Shown: piece by piece, positions 8,062 to 14,302 of the stretch
Position numbering within the stretch: position 1 is the stretch's first letter
Layout of the letters: every line of letters starts with the position of its first letter
Source of the DNA: UBA3537 sp964219345
GTDB lineage: Bacteria; Bacteroidota; Bacteroidia; Flavobacteriales; Flavobacteriaceae
Length of the DNA stretch: 18,992 nt
Assembly: GCA_964219345.1 (NCBI GenBank)
Contig: CAXPPN010000039.1
Span: forward strand, 1-18,992
Direction: 5' to 3'
Notes under the pieces: model-generated
Database searches by the model: none
What the model saw: only the letters and a program-made list of their open reading frames with translations
What the model was told of the DNA's origin: nothing
Translations under genes and position numbers: made by a program

Positions 8062-9069
8062 ATGAGCAACGAAAAAGAAGCAAAACTTAAAGCCTTAAAA
8101 TTAACGCTTGATAAATTAGATAAAGCCTATGGTAAAGGTACAGTAATGAGAATGAGTGATGCTCCAGTTATTGACATAGATGTCATCTCGTCAGGCTCTC
8201 TTGGATTGGATCTTGCCTTAGGAGTTGGGGGTTATCCAAAAGGTCGAGTTGTTGAAATTTACGGTCCAGAATCTTCAGGTAAAACGACCCTTACGCTTCA
8301 TGCCATTGCTGAAACTCAAAAGGCTGGCGGAATTGCCGCGTTTATTGATGCTGAACATGCTTTTGATCGTTTTTATGCCCAAAACTTAGGCGTAGATATT
8401 GACAACCTTATCATCTCTCAGCCCGATAATGGTGAGCAAGCCCTAGAAATTGCAGATAACCTTGTGCGATCTGGTGCCATTGATATGATTGTGATTGATT
8501 CTGTTGCAGCACTTACCCCAAAAAGTGAAATTGAAGGAGAAATGGGCGACTCAAAAATGGGTCTTCATGCGCGATTGATGTCTCAAGCACTTAGAAAACT
8601 TACAGGGTCAATTAGCAAAACAAATTGTACAATGATTTTCATTAATCAATTACGTGAAAAAATTGGAGTAATGTTTGGAAATCCTGAAACGACCACTGGT
8701 GGAAATGCTCTAAAATTTTATGCCTCTGTACGATTAGACATAAGACGTTCTACACAAATTAAGGATAGCGATGGAACTGTTCGTGGTAATAAAACTCGAG
8801 TAAAAGTGGTGAAAAATAAAGTTGCTCCACCATTCAAACTTGCAGAATTTGATATCATGTACGGAGAAGGTGTTTCAAAAGTTGGAGAAGTATTGGACCT
8901 TGCCGTAGAATTTGATATTATAAAGAAAAGTGGTTCTTGGTTTAGTTATGATGAAACAAAACTTGGTCAAGGTCGTGATGCTGTGAAGCAAATGATTAAT
9001 GACAATCCAGATCTTATGGATGAGCTAGAAGAAAAAATCAAAGTAGCAATAAAAGGAAGTGTTGAATAA
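8062..9069 (+). CDS. recA: Recombinase RecA
   Basis: RecA forms ATP-dependent filaments on single-stranded DNA for homologous recombination, repair and strand exchange. The 335-residue sequence has Walker A GPESSGKT (68-75), the catalytic-site motif AFIDAEHA (93-100), Walker B VIDSV (144-148), the L1 region with EGEMGDSKMGLHARLMSQALRK (158-179) and the L2 loop FGNPETTTGG (205-214). The ATG at 8062 follows an A-rich leader (AAAAAATTTATAA) as is common in Flavobacteriia, without a strong Shine-Dalgarno. It is monocistronic: trhO diverges upstream, plsC converges five bases downstream, and a strong hairpin terminator follows within plsC. The C-terminal tail is shorter than in E. coli RecA. Confidence 0.98.
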   Translation: MSNEKEAKLKALKLTLDKLDKAYGKGTVMRMSDAPVIDIDVISSGSLGLDLALGVGGYPKGRVVEIYGPESSGKTTLTLHAIAETQKAGGIAAFIDAEHAFDRFYAQNLGVDIDNLIISQPDNGEQALEIADNLVRSGAIDMIVIDSVAALTPKSEIEGEMGDSKMGLHARLMSQALRKLTGSISKTNCTMIFINQLREKIGVMFGNPETTTGGNALKFYASVRLDIRRSTQIKDSDGTVRGNKTRVKVVKNKVAPPFKLAEFDIMYGEGVSKVGEVLDLAVEFDIIKKSGSWFSYDETKLGQGRDAVKQMINDNPDLMDELEEKIKVAIKGSVE

Positions 9070-9074
9070 ATTGA

Positions 9075-9824
9075 TTATTTAGTCTTACTGCTTTCTAAAG
9101 AATTGAGCAATAGGTTATAAACCTCATTGCTCATTTTTTTTGCAGCATCTTTTTTATGCTTTTCAGGATTTAAAAATGAATGCCCAATGGCTCTCATTTT
9201 TCCTGGACTTCCGCTAAAAAAAGTATAAGACAAGCGTTTTTTGTTGTCAAAAAAAGTTATTGGGACCAATGGTAATTTATGGTCAACAGCCAAACGAAAT
9301 GCCCCTATTTTAAAACGATCTAAAGTAATGGATTCTTCTGGCACTCCGCCTTCTGGAAAAATACAAATACTTAGCCCACTTTCAATGCGCTTTTGTGCAC
9401 TTTTGAAAACAGCTTGTCTACTTTTGGTATTACTACGATCAACCAAAATACAGGTCCGTTTGTAGAAAAAACCAAATAATGGAATTCGTGCTAATTCTTT
9501 TTTCCCAACAAAGACAAATGGATGGTCTTTAATTATGACTAACATCAACATAATATCGGTCATTGAAGTATGGTTAGCCACAAAAATGTAGCTCTGACCT
9601 TTTTCTAATTTTTGAGCCCATTTTATACTCCAATAAAATCCCATTCCTATCAAAATACATTTTGCCCATAATCGCGCTAATCTGAAAAAGAAAGGATACC
9701 AAGAGGACTTTAAAATTGAAACAAACAAAAAAGGAAATAAAATAACTATAGTAATCCCTACTAAAACATAGAACCAAATTCTATAGAGAATCCAAAGTGG
9801 GTATTGTATCAGCTTCATCAACAT
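9075..9824 (-). CDS. plsC: 1-acyl-sn-glycerol-3-phosphate acyltransferase
   Basis: This acyltransferase adds the second acyl chain to lysophosphatidate to make phosphatidic acid at the inner membrane. With the ATG at 9824 it has 249 residues: hydrophobic segments at about 10-40 and 48-64, the catalytic NHTSMTD (HX4D) at 84-90, a substrate-binding segment around GKKELARIPLFG, and FPEGG at 156-160. An in-frame TTG at 9827 precedes the ATG, and another ATG at 9818 is possible. The reading frame ends five bases from the convergent recA stop, and its last 10-20 codons also encode the recA terminator hairpin on the other strand. It diverges from trpS. A related lysophospholipid acyltransferase role is possible, but the motifs are intact. 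Confidence 0.88.
   Translation of the reverse strand: MLMKLIQYPLWILYRIWFYVLVGITIVILFPFLFVSILKSSWYPFFFRLARLWAKCILIGMGFYWSIKWAQKLEKGQSYIFVANHTSMTDIMLMLVIIKDHPFVFVGKKELARIPLFGFFYKRTCILVDRSNTKSRQAVFKSAQKRIESGLSICIFPEGGVPEESITLDRFKIGAFRLAVDHKLPLVPITFFDNKKRLSYTFFSGSPGKMRAIGHSFLNPEKHKKDAAKKMSNEVYNLLLNSLESSKTK
9104..9141 (+). terminator. Intrinsic terminator of recA, inside the plsC 3' coding end
   Basis: TGAGCAAT (9104-9111) pairs with ATTGCTCA (9126-9133). Inside it AGGTT (9112-9116) pairs with AACCT (9120-9124), leaving an ATA loop and one bulged C at 9125. Eight T residues follow directly (9134-9141). This is a 13-pair stem plus U-tract in the recA direction, 35 bases after the recA stop. The other strand lacks a comparable T-run, so it should stop recA transcripts but not plsC transcripts. 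Confidence 0.85.
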
Positions 9825-9841
9825 CAAAACTACTAAAAATA

Positions 9842-9858
9842 TTGAGCCTTTTGCTCAA
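9842..9858. repeat. 17-base inverted repeat in the plsC-trpS divergent region
   Basis: TTGAGC, five bases (CTTTT), then GCTCAA form a perfect 6-bp inverted repeat. It contains the TTG that would be the -33 element of the trpS promoter, so it could be an operator. On the other strand it would form a hairpin in the plsC leader. Function unknown. Confidence 0.45.
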
Positions 9859-9872
9859 AAAAAGTACCTTTG
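9842..9872 (+). promoter_or_regulatory. Candidate trpS promoter
   Basis: TTG at 9842-9844, a 20-base spacer, then TACCTTTG at 9865-9872 match the flavobacterial -33/-7 promoter (TTG, 17-23 bases, TAnnTTTG). Transcription would start around 9877, giving a leader of about 20-25 bases before the ATG at 9900. No T-box-like leader fits in this space. Confidence 0.6.
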
Positions 9873-9899
9873 TATAGAAATCAAAGAAACAAAAGCCAC

Positions 9900-10868
9900 A
9901 TGGCCAGAATTTTAACAGGCGTACAAAGTACAGGAACACCACATTTGGGAAATATTTTAGGAGCAATCTTGCCTGCTATCAAAATGAGTAATGATAGTAA
10001 AAATGATTCTTTTTTATTTATTGCCGATTTACATTCATTAACACAAATTAAAAACGCCGAAATTCTGCGTCAAAATACATTATCCACTGCAGCAACATGG
10101 CTTGCGTTTGGATTGGATATCGAAAAAACTGTTTTTTACAAACAAAGCGATGTGCCTCAAGCAACAGAGCTTGCGTGGTACCTTAGTTGTTTTTTCCCAT
10201 TTTCAAGATTAGAATTAGCCCATAGCTTTAAAGATAAAGCCAGTCGATTAGAAGATGTCAATGGAGGATTGTTTACCTATCCTATGCTTATGGCTGCCGA
10301 TATTTTATTGTATGACGCCAATATCATTCCTGTTGGGAAAGACCAATTGCAACACATCGAAATGACAAGAGATGTTGCTTCTAGATTTCATGCCAAAATG
10401 GGAGAAACCTTTGTTTTACCTGAAGCTAAAATTCAAGAACAAACTAAGCTTATCCCTGGGACTGATGGGCAAAAAATGAGTAAAAGCAAAAATAATGTTA
10501 TTGATATTTTTCAAAATGATAAAGCTTTACGCAAACAAATTATGTCTATTCAAACAGATAGCACGCCATTAGAAGCCCCTAAAGATTGGAAAACATGCAA
10601 CTGTTTTGCAATTTATTCCCTTCTTGCTTCAGAAGAAGAATTAAAAATCATGAAATCAAACTATGAAGCTGGAGGGTATGGTTATGGCCACGCCAAACAA
10701 GCATTATTTGATCTGATTTGTAAGACTTTTTCTGAAGAACGCAATCGCTATAATCACTACATGACACAGCCCAAAGAAGTAGAAAAAGCGCTAGCTGTTG
10801 GCGCAAAAAAAGCAACTGCAGTTGCAAATGATGTTTTGAATCGTGTTCGTGAAAAGTTAGGGTACTAA
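9900..10868 (+). CDS. trpS: Tryptophan--tRNA ligase
   Basis: Class I aminoacyl-tRNA synthetase that charges tRNA-Trp. The start at 9900 gives 322 residues beginning MARILTGVQSTGTPHLGN, where TPHLGN (13-18) is the HIGH-type ATP motif placed at the usual distance from the N-terminus. An upstream in-frame ATG at 9870 would add ten residues with no family counterpart and lies inside the predicted -7 box. Other motifs are VGKDQLQHIEMTRD (145-158) and KMSKS at 192-196. The C-terminal helical region carries the typical EVEKALAVGAKKA segment. Length is normal. Its stop TAA overlaps the ancestral stop of the convergent dprA remnant. Confidence 0.95.
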   Translation: MARILTGVQSTGTPHLGNILGAILPAIKMSNDSKNDSFLFIADLHSLTQIKNAEILRQNTLSTAATWLAFGLDIEKTVFYKQSDVPQATELAWYLSCFFPFSRLELAHSFKDKASRLEDVNGGLFTYPMLMAADILLYDANIIPVGKDQLQHIEMTRDVASRFHAKMGETFVLPEAKIQEQTKLIPGTDGQKMSKSKNNVIDIFQNDKALRKQIMSIQTDSTPLEAPKDWKTCNCFAIYSLLASEEELKIMKSNYEAGGYGYGHAKQALFDLICKTFSEERNRYNHYMTQPKEVEKALAVGAKKATAVANDVLNRVREKLGY

Positions 10869-11181
10869 ATCAATTCAAATTCTTTTCAAGGCAAAGGACT
10901 TACCACTCGTTTGAGTTCTAAATTTAAAAGTAAATAGGCCGCTTTTGAAATTGGTATTTCACAATTCAAGGCAATTAAATCTAAAAGTGTTTTCCCTTCT
11001 TTTTTTAAAAAGTCATACACAATTTGTTCATCTGATTCTAAGTCTATAAATAGTGTTTTTTTGATGCTTTAAAAACTTCTTCTAGACTTCCGCAATGTTG
11101 AATAAGTTTTTTAGCAGTAATATCACCAATATTTGGAACGGCCTGCAAAGCCAAAGCATAATGTAATTGTGTAGGATTCAT
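10865..11181 (-). pseudogene. dprA: dprA remnant with the Rossmann core deleted
   Basis: From an ATG at 11181 the minus strand reads MNPTQLHYALALQAVPNIGD..KLIQHCGSLEEVFKASKK, which resembles the N-terminal helix-hairpin-helix region of DprA. This frame stops at 11046-11044 after 45 codons. In the -1 frame the sequence continues as LESDEQIVYDFLKKEGKTLL, then LIALNCEIPISKAA, LLLNLELKRVV and SPLP, which looks like the C-terminal winged-helix domain. A TGA (10888-10886) then replaces what would be the Gly of the conserved LPGK, followed by KEFELI and a TAG at 10867-10865. DprA proteins usually have about 280-370 residues; here the roughly 200-residue or larger DNA-binding Rossmann core with its GSR motif is absent. 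Three lesions are therefore visible: an internal deletion, a frameshift at an A7 run and a nonsense codon. Intact DprA protects transforming ssDNA and loads RecA. The identification rests on my recognition of the two ends, without a database search. Confidence 0.85.
11056..11062 (-). other. A7 run at the dprA deletion junction
   Basis: On the minus strand seven A residues lie exactly between the N-terminal and C-terminal dprA pieces. The incoming frame reads TCA AAA AAA CAC. A -1 slip, or one extra A added by RNA polymerase slippage, would join the two pieces into a 98-residue product. It is also the likely site of the deletion or indel. Confidence 0.6.
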
Positions 11182-11265
11182 TTGGGAAAAATTTGTATGT
11201 AAATATATAAAAACTGTTAGATAAACTTCTTCTTTTGGCTTCTATGGAAATTCAAAAAAAATTTA

Positions 11266-11273
11266 TACATTTG
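11266..11273 (+). promoter_or_regulatory. Candidate -7 box of the HU/SPOR gene
   Basis: TACATTTG matches the Bacteroidota TAnnTTTG consensus exactly and ends six bases before the ATG at 11279. No TTG is found at standard -33 spacing; the nearest, in TTTTGG, is 28 bases upstream. If used, the transcript would begin at or next to the start codon. Confidence 0.4.
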
Positions 11274-11278
11274 GTTTT

Positions 11279-12217
11279 ATGCAATTAAGCCAATACATAA
11301 GCAATCTTCTATACCGCTACGACTGTGTAGTGGTGCCAGAATTTGGAGCGTTTTTGGCACATAAAATTCCTGCTAAAGTTCAAGAAAGCAAGAATGCTTT
11401 TTATCCTCCATCAAAACGATTATCATTCAATGCGCAGTTACAAACCAATGACGGTGTTTTAGCAAATCATATTTCAGAAATTGAACAAATTTCTTATGAA
11501 AATGCATTAGCAAAAATTGCTAAGCAAGTGGCAACTCTTAAACAGCGTTTGGGAAAAAATGAAACTATAGAACTCCATAATATTGGCGAATTACATAATA
11601 CAAAAGATGGGCAACTCCTTTTTGAACCTTCTTACCGCCTAAATTACTTAACAGAAGCTTTTGGATTAACACAATTTGTATCCCCAGCGATTTCTAGAGC
11701 TAAACACCTAAAATTAGCTGAAGACATCGAGAACAAAGCACCAATTGCTTTATCCCCTAGAAAACGAAAAACACAGTCTGTTTATAAATACGCTGCTGTT
11801 GCTGTTATCATGCTTGGGCTTGGAGGGGTTTTTGGTTCTAATGCGTATATGCAACATATCGAACAGCAAAATATTTTGGCACAAGAAAAAGCCAATATTG
11901 CTTTAGATAGCAAAATACAAGAAGCTACTTTTGTGGTAAATACTCCTTTGCCAGCCATTACGTTGGATGTAAATAAGTCATATGGAAACTTCCATATTGT
12001 AGCGGGCGCTTTTAGAATTGAAGCCAATTGCGATCGTAAACTACGTCAACTAAAACGCCTTGGTTATAAGGCTCGAAAGATTGGTCAAAATCGCTATGGG
12101 TTACATCAAGTCGTGTACGATAGCTACCAAACACGACAAGAAGCTCAACGTGCACTCTTCAACATTAAGCGTACACAAGACGATACTGCTTGGCTACTTA
12201 TTAAGGCATTGCCATAA
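11279..12217 (+). CDS. HU-CCDC81 and SPOR domain membrane protein
   Basis: A 312-residue protein in three parts. The N-terminus (MQLSQYISNLLYRYDCVVVPEFGAF.., about 1-60, and about 70-140 with LGKNETIELHNIGEL) resembles the paired HU-CCDC81 domains found in Bacteroidota. A single membrane helix lies at about 171-189 after a basic stretch RKRK. The C-terminal SPOR domain (about 235-312, NFHIVAGAF..NCDRKLRQLKRLGYKARKIG) binds denuded peptidoglycan. The basic stretch before the helix suggests that the N-terminus is cytoplasmic and SPOR periplasmic. The gene follows the dprA remnant and precedes envelope genes. Function is probably in cell envelope or division-site organisation, but no specific activity is established from the sequence. 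Confidence 0.88.
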   Translation: MQLSQYISNLLYRYDCVVVPEFGAFLAHKIPAKVQESKNAFYPPSKRLSFNAQLQTNDGVLANHISEIEQISYENALAKIAKQVATLKQRLGKNETIELHNIGELHNTKDGQLLFEPSYRLNYLTEAFGLTQFVSPAISRAKHLKLAEDIENKAPIALSPRKRKTQSVYKYAAVAVIMLGLGGVFGSNAYMQHIEQQNILAQEKANIALDSKIQEATFVVNTPLPAITLDVNKSYGNFHIVAGAFRIEANCDRKLRQLKRLGYKARKIGQNRYGLHQVVYDSYQTRQEAQRALFNIKRTQDDTAWLLIKALP

Positions 12218-12363
12218 GATTTAATTTATCATTGTTATACAAATTAATTAATCTAATGTTTATCAATGCATTAGAAGTAGCATGGTTGCTTTTATTTGTT
12301 TAGGATTGATTTTTTAATTATTTTTAATCTATTACAGTTAATTTTTCCCATTAAATCTACAAC

Positions 12364-12519
12364 ATGAAACCTAAAATTATTAAGGCAGTACTATTACTTT
12401 CGGCAAGTATCTATTTATGTGTTTATTTTTATCTCAATGATTTTTTGTTAAAAAGTATAAGAATTCTATTATTGGGCATTTCTATTTCAATCCTTGTGTT
12501 TCTGAAAAATAAAAACTAA
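12364..12519 (+). CDS. Small two-helix membrane protein, 51 residues
   Basis: Starting at the ATG at 12364, this short frame encodes a 51-residue protein: a basic N-terminus (MKPKIIK), a first hydrophobic segment at about 8-24, a short turn with Asn-Asp and Lys-Arg, a second hydrophobic segment at about 34-47, and a basic end (KNKN). The positive-inside pattern suggests both ends are cytoplasmic. It fills most of the gap between the HU/SPOR and thioesterase genes; the 146 bases before it (12218-12363) show only AT-rich sequence. The thioesterase promoter box lies just after its stop. I do not recognise a family. Its hydrophobic pattern and ordered charges make it more likely real than chance. 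Confidence 0.6.
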   Translation: MKPKIIKAVLLLSASIYLCVYFYLNDFLLKSIRILLLGISISILVFLKNKN

Positions 12520-12533
12520 TAATCGTACATTTG
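12502..12533 (+). promoter_or_regulatory. Candidate thioesterase promoter
   Basis: TACATTTG at 12526-12533 is an exact TAnnTTTG -7 box, 19 bases before the ATG at 12553. A degenerate -33 element (CTG instead of TTG at 12502-12504) lies 21 bases upstream of it. The promoter overlaps the end of the 51-codon gene. Confidence 0.45.
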
Positions 12534-12552
12534 TGTCATAGATTAAAGTCTT

Positions 12553-13068
12553 ATGAACACAAAACACCCCTCGGATTCAAAAACTACTGTTACAGATTTA
12601 GTTTTACCCAGCGAAACCAATGCCATTCACACCCTTTTTGGAGGTGAACTTTTGGCCCGTATGGATCGTGCAGCAAGTATTACAGCTCAGCGCCACTCCG
12701 AACGCATTGTTGTTACCGCCTCTGTAAATCATGTGGCGTTCAATCATGCCATCCCACTTGGAAGTATTGTTACTATTGAAGCTAAAGTCTCAAGAGCATT
12801 TAAAAGTTCAATGGAAGTGTATTTGGACGTATGGTACACCGATAATAATTTTAATACCCCAATCAAAGCCAATGAAGCCATTTTTACATTCGTTGCAGTC
12901 GATGAAAACGGTAAACCTGTACAAATTCCAGAACTTATTCCTGAGAGCGAACAGGAAAAAAAACGCTTTGACGGGGCGCTAAGACGTCGTCAATTGAGCT
13001 TAGTTTTGGCTGGGAAAATGGATGCCGAAGATGCGAGTGAGCTAAAAGCGCTTTTTAAGAAAAAATAA
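12553..13068 (+). CDS. Acyl-CoA thioesterase (hotdog fold, YciA/BACH type)
   Basis: A 171-residue cytoplasmic hydrolase that cleaves acyl-CoA to free fatty acid and CoA. The hotdog-fold signature is clear: LFGGELLARMDRAASITAQRHS (about 29-49, with the family's Asp at 38), then VVTASVNHVAFNHAIPLGSIV (about 54-74), then a strand pair ending SSMEVYLDVW. The C-terminal tail has an acidic/basic helix (FDGALRRRQ, KMDAEDASELKALFKKK) common in the Bacteroidota versions. The chain-length preference cannot be read from sequence. It converges on the envC-type gene with only four bases between the stops, and a CTCTAGAG palindrome spans the envC stop. Confidence 0.9.
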   Translation: MNTKHPSDSKTTVTDLVLPSETNAIHTLFGGELLARMDRAASITAQRHSERIVVTASVNHVAFNHAIPLGSIVTIEAKVSRAFKSSMEVYLDVWYTDNNFNTPIKANEAIFTFVAVDENGKPVQIPELIPESEQEKKRFDGALRRRQLSLVLAGKMDAEDASELKALFKKK

Positions 13069-13072
13069 CCCT

Positions 13073-14302
13073 CTAGAGTTTATAAATCCAATGTGAAGGG
13101 TTCTGAATAGAACTGTCTTTGTAAATACCAAAACTTAAAATAGATTCCCCTGTAGACTTGCTTGTGATTACCTCTCCAATCACTTGTTTTGTGCTGACTT
13201 TATCTCCTTTACTTACATAAAATTTGGAAAGATTTTTGTAAACTGTAATGTAGTTGCCATGACGCACCATAATAGTATTATTCCCATTTTTTGGAGTCAT
13301 AATTCCTTGCACAGTTCCCTCAAAAACAGCACGGACTTGTTCGCCTTTATTGGTTGCAATACGCACGCCATTACTCTTAATTTTAATAGTAGGGTCAATT
13401 GGCGATGGATTGGTTCCAAAACGTAATTTTACTACACCACTCGCCACTGGCCAAGGTAATTTCCCTTTGTTGGATGTAAAGTTTGCTGCAAGAATTTTTT
13501 GTTCTGGAGTTAAAGAAAAAGTAGCCGATTTTACAGACTTCCCTGCTTTTTTATTAGAGGCCGCAATAGCTTCTCGAATCAACTTTTGGATTTCTCGATC
13601 TAATTTATCCGACTCTTTTTGTTTAGCTTTAATTTGTGCAGAAAATTGCGATAAATTTTTCTGTATTGATTTTATAAGCGATTGTTGGTCTTGAAGCTCT
13701 TTGTCCAAAACCGCTTTCGCAGATTTGTTTTCTGCTACAAGGGTTTGTTTTTCCTTCTTTTGACGCAGTAAATCCTTATTCAATATTTGTAGTTTCTCTG
13801 TTTCTGCTTTTATGATTTCTGCTTGTTGTTTTTGATAATCGGCATACTGTTTAATGTATTGTAAGCGCCTGTAGGCTTGTTGGAAATTAGAAGATGACAA
13901 CAAAAACATAAGCTTGTTTTGGTTTGCTCTATTTTTGTAAGATTTTACAATCATACTGGCGTAGTCATCTTTTAAAATTTTTAATTTATCACGACGTTTA
14001 GAAATTTCATTTTGGTTGGAGTTGATTTCTCTTGTCAATAAATTGGCTTGCTGATTTGTAATACGAATTAAATTTTTTCGAACACTAATTTTATAATTCA
14101 AATCTTCTACAATACTCACCACCGATTTTTTCTCTTGTTTTCCAGCAAACAACAAATTTGTAATTTGTCTAATTTCCTGTTGTAACTCTCGGCGACGTTC
14201 TTCCAGCTGCAATTGTCTTTTGCTTTGTGCATAACCTCCAAAATGGCTTAACACCAGTAGTGTAAAGAAAATAAAGGCAAGATATTGAGTTTTATATTGC
14301 AT
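13073..14302 (-). CDS. Murein hydrolase activator, EnvC-like (degenerate LytM/M23)
   Basis: A 409-residue exported protein. A signal peptide (about 1-25, ending GGYA before Gln) is followed by a long coiled coil (about 27-250) rich in Lys, Glu and Gln, then an M23/LytM domain (about 285-409). In active M23 peptidases the metal ligands come from HxxxD and HxH motifs. Here the first motif region reads SNGVRIATN and the last ILSFGIYKD, so the His and Asp ligands are missing. That pattern fits EnvC, which activates N-acetylmuramoyl-L-alanine amidases at the division septum instead of cutting peptidoglycan itself. It is the last gene of the minus-strand operon, and its ATG overlaps the DUF4292 stop in TAATG. 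Confidence 0.88.
   Translation of the reverse strand: MQYKTQYLAFIFFTLLVLSHFGGYAQSKRQLQLEERRRELQQEIRQITNLLFAGKQEKKSVVSIVEDLNYKISVRKNLIRITNQQANLLTREINSNQNEISKRRDKLKILKDDYASMIVKSYKNRANQNKLMFLLSSSNFQQAYRRLQYIKQYADYQKQQAEIIKAETEKLQILNKDLLRQKKEKQTLVAENKSAKAVLDKELQDQQSLIKSIQKNLSQFSAQIKAKQKESDKLDREIQKLIREAIAASNKKAGKSVKSATFSLTPEQKILAANFTSNKGKLPWPVASGVVKLRFGTNPSPIDPTIKIKSNGVRIATNKGEQVRAVFEGTVQGIMTPKNGNNTIMVRHGNYITVYKNLSKFYVSKGDKVSTKQVIGEVITSKSTGESILSFGIYKDSSIQNPSHWIYKL

Noticed and set aside
12218..12363. Possible terminator after the HU/SPOR gene (AGCA..TGCT followed by TTTTATTTG)
   Set aside because: Only four pairs form, so the structure is too weak.
13072..13079. CTCTAGAG palindrome spanning the EnvC stop at the thioesterase/EnvC convergent end
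   Set aside because: It has no loop and no T-run, and is too short to claim a terminator or binding site.
13073..13450. Missing metal ligands in the LytM domain as a sign of a broken peptidase
   Set aside because: The reading frame is intact and loss of ligands is normal for EnvC-type amidase activators.
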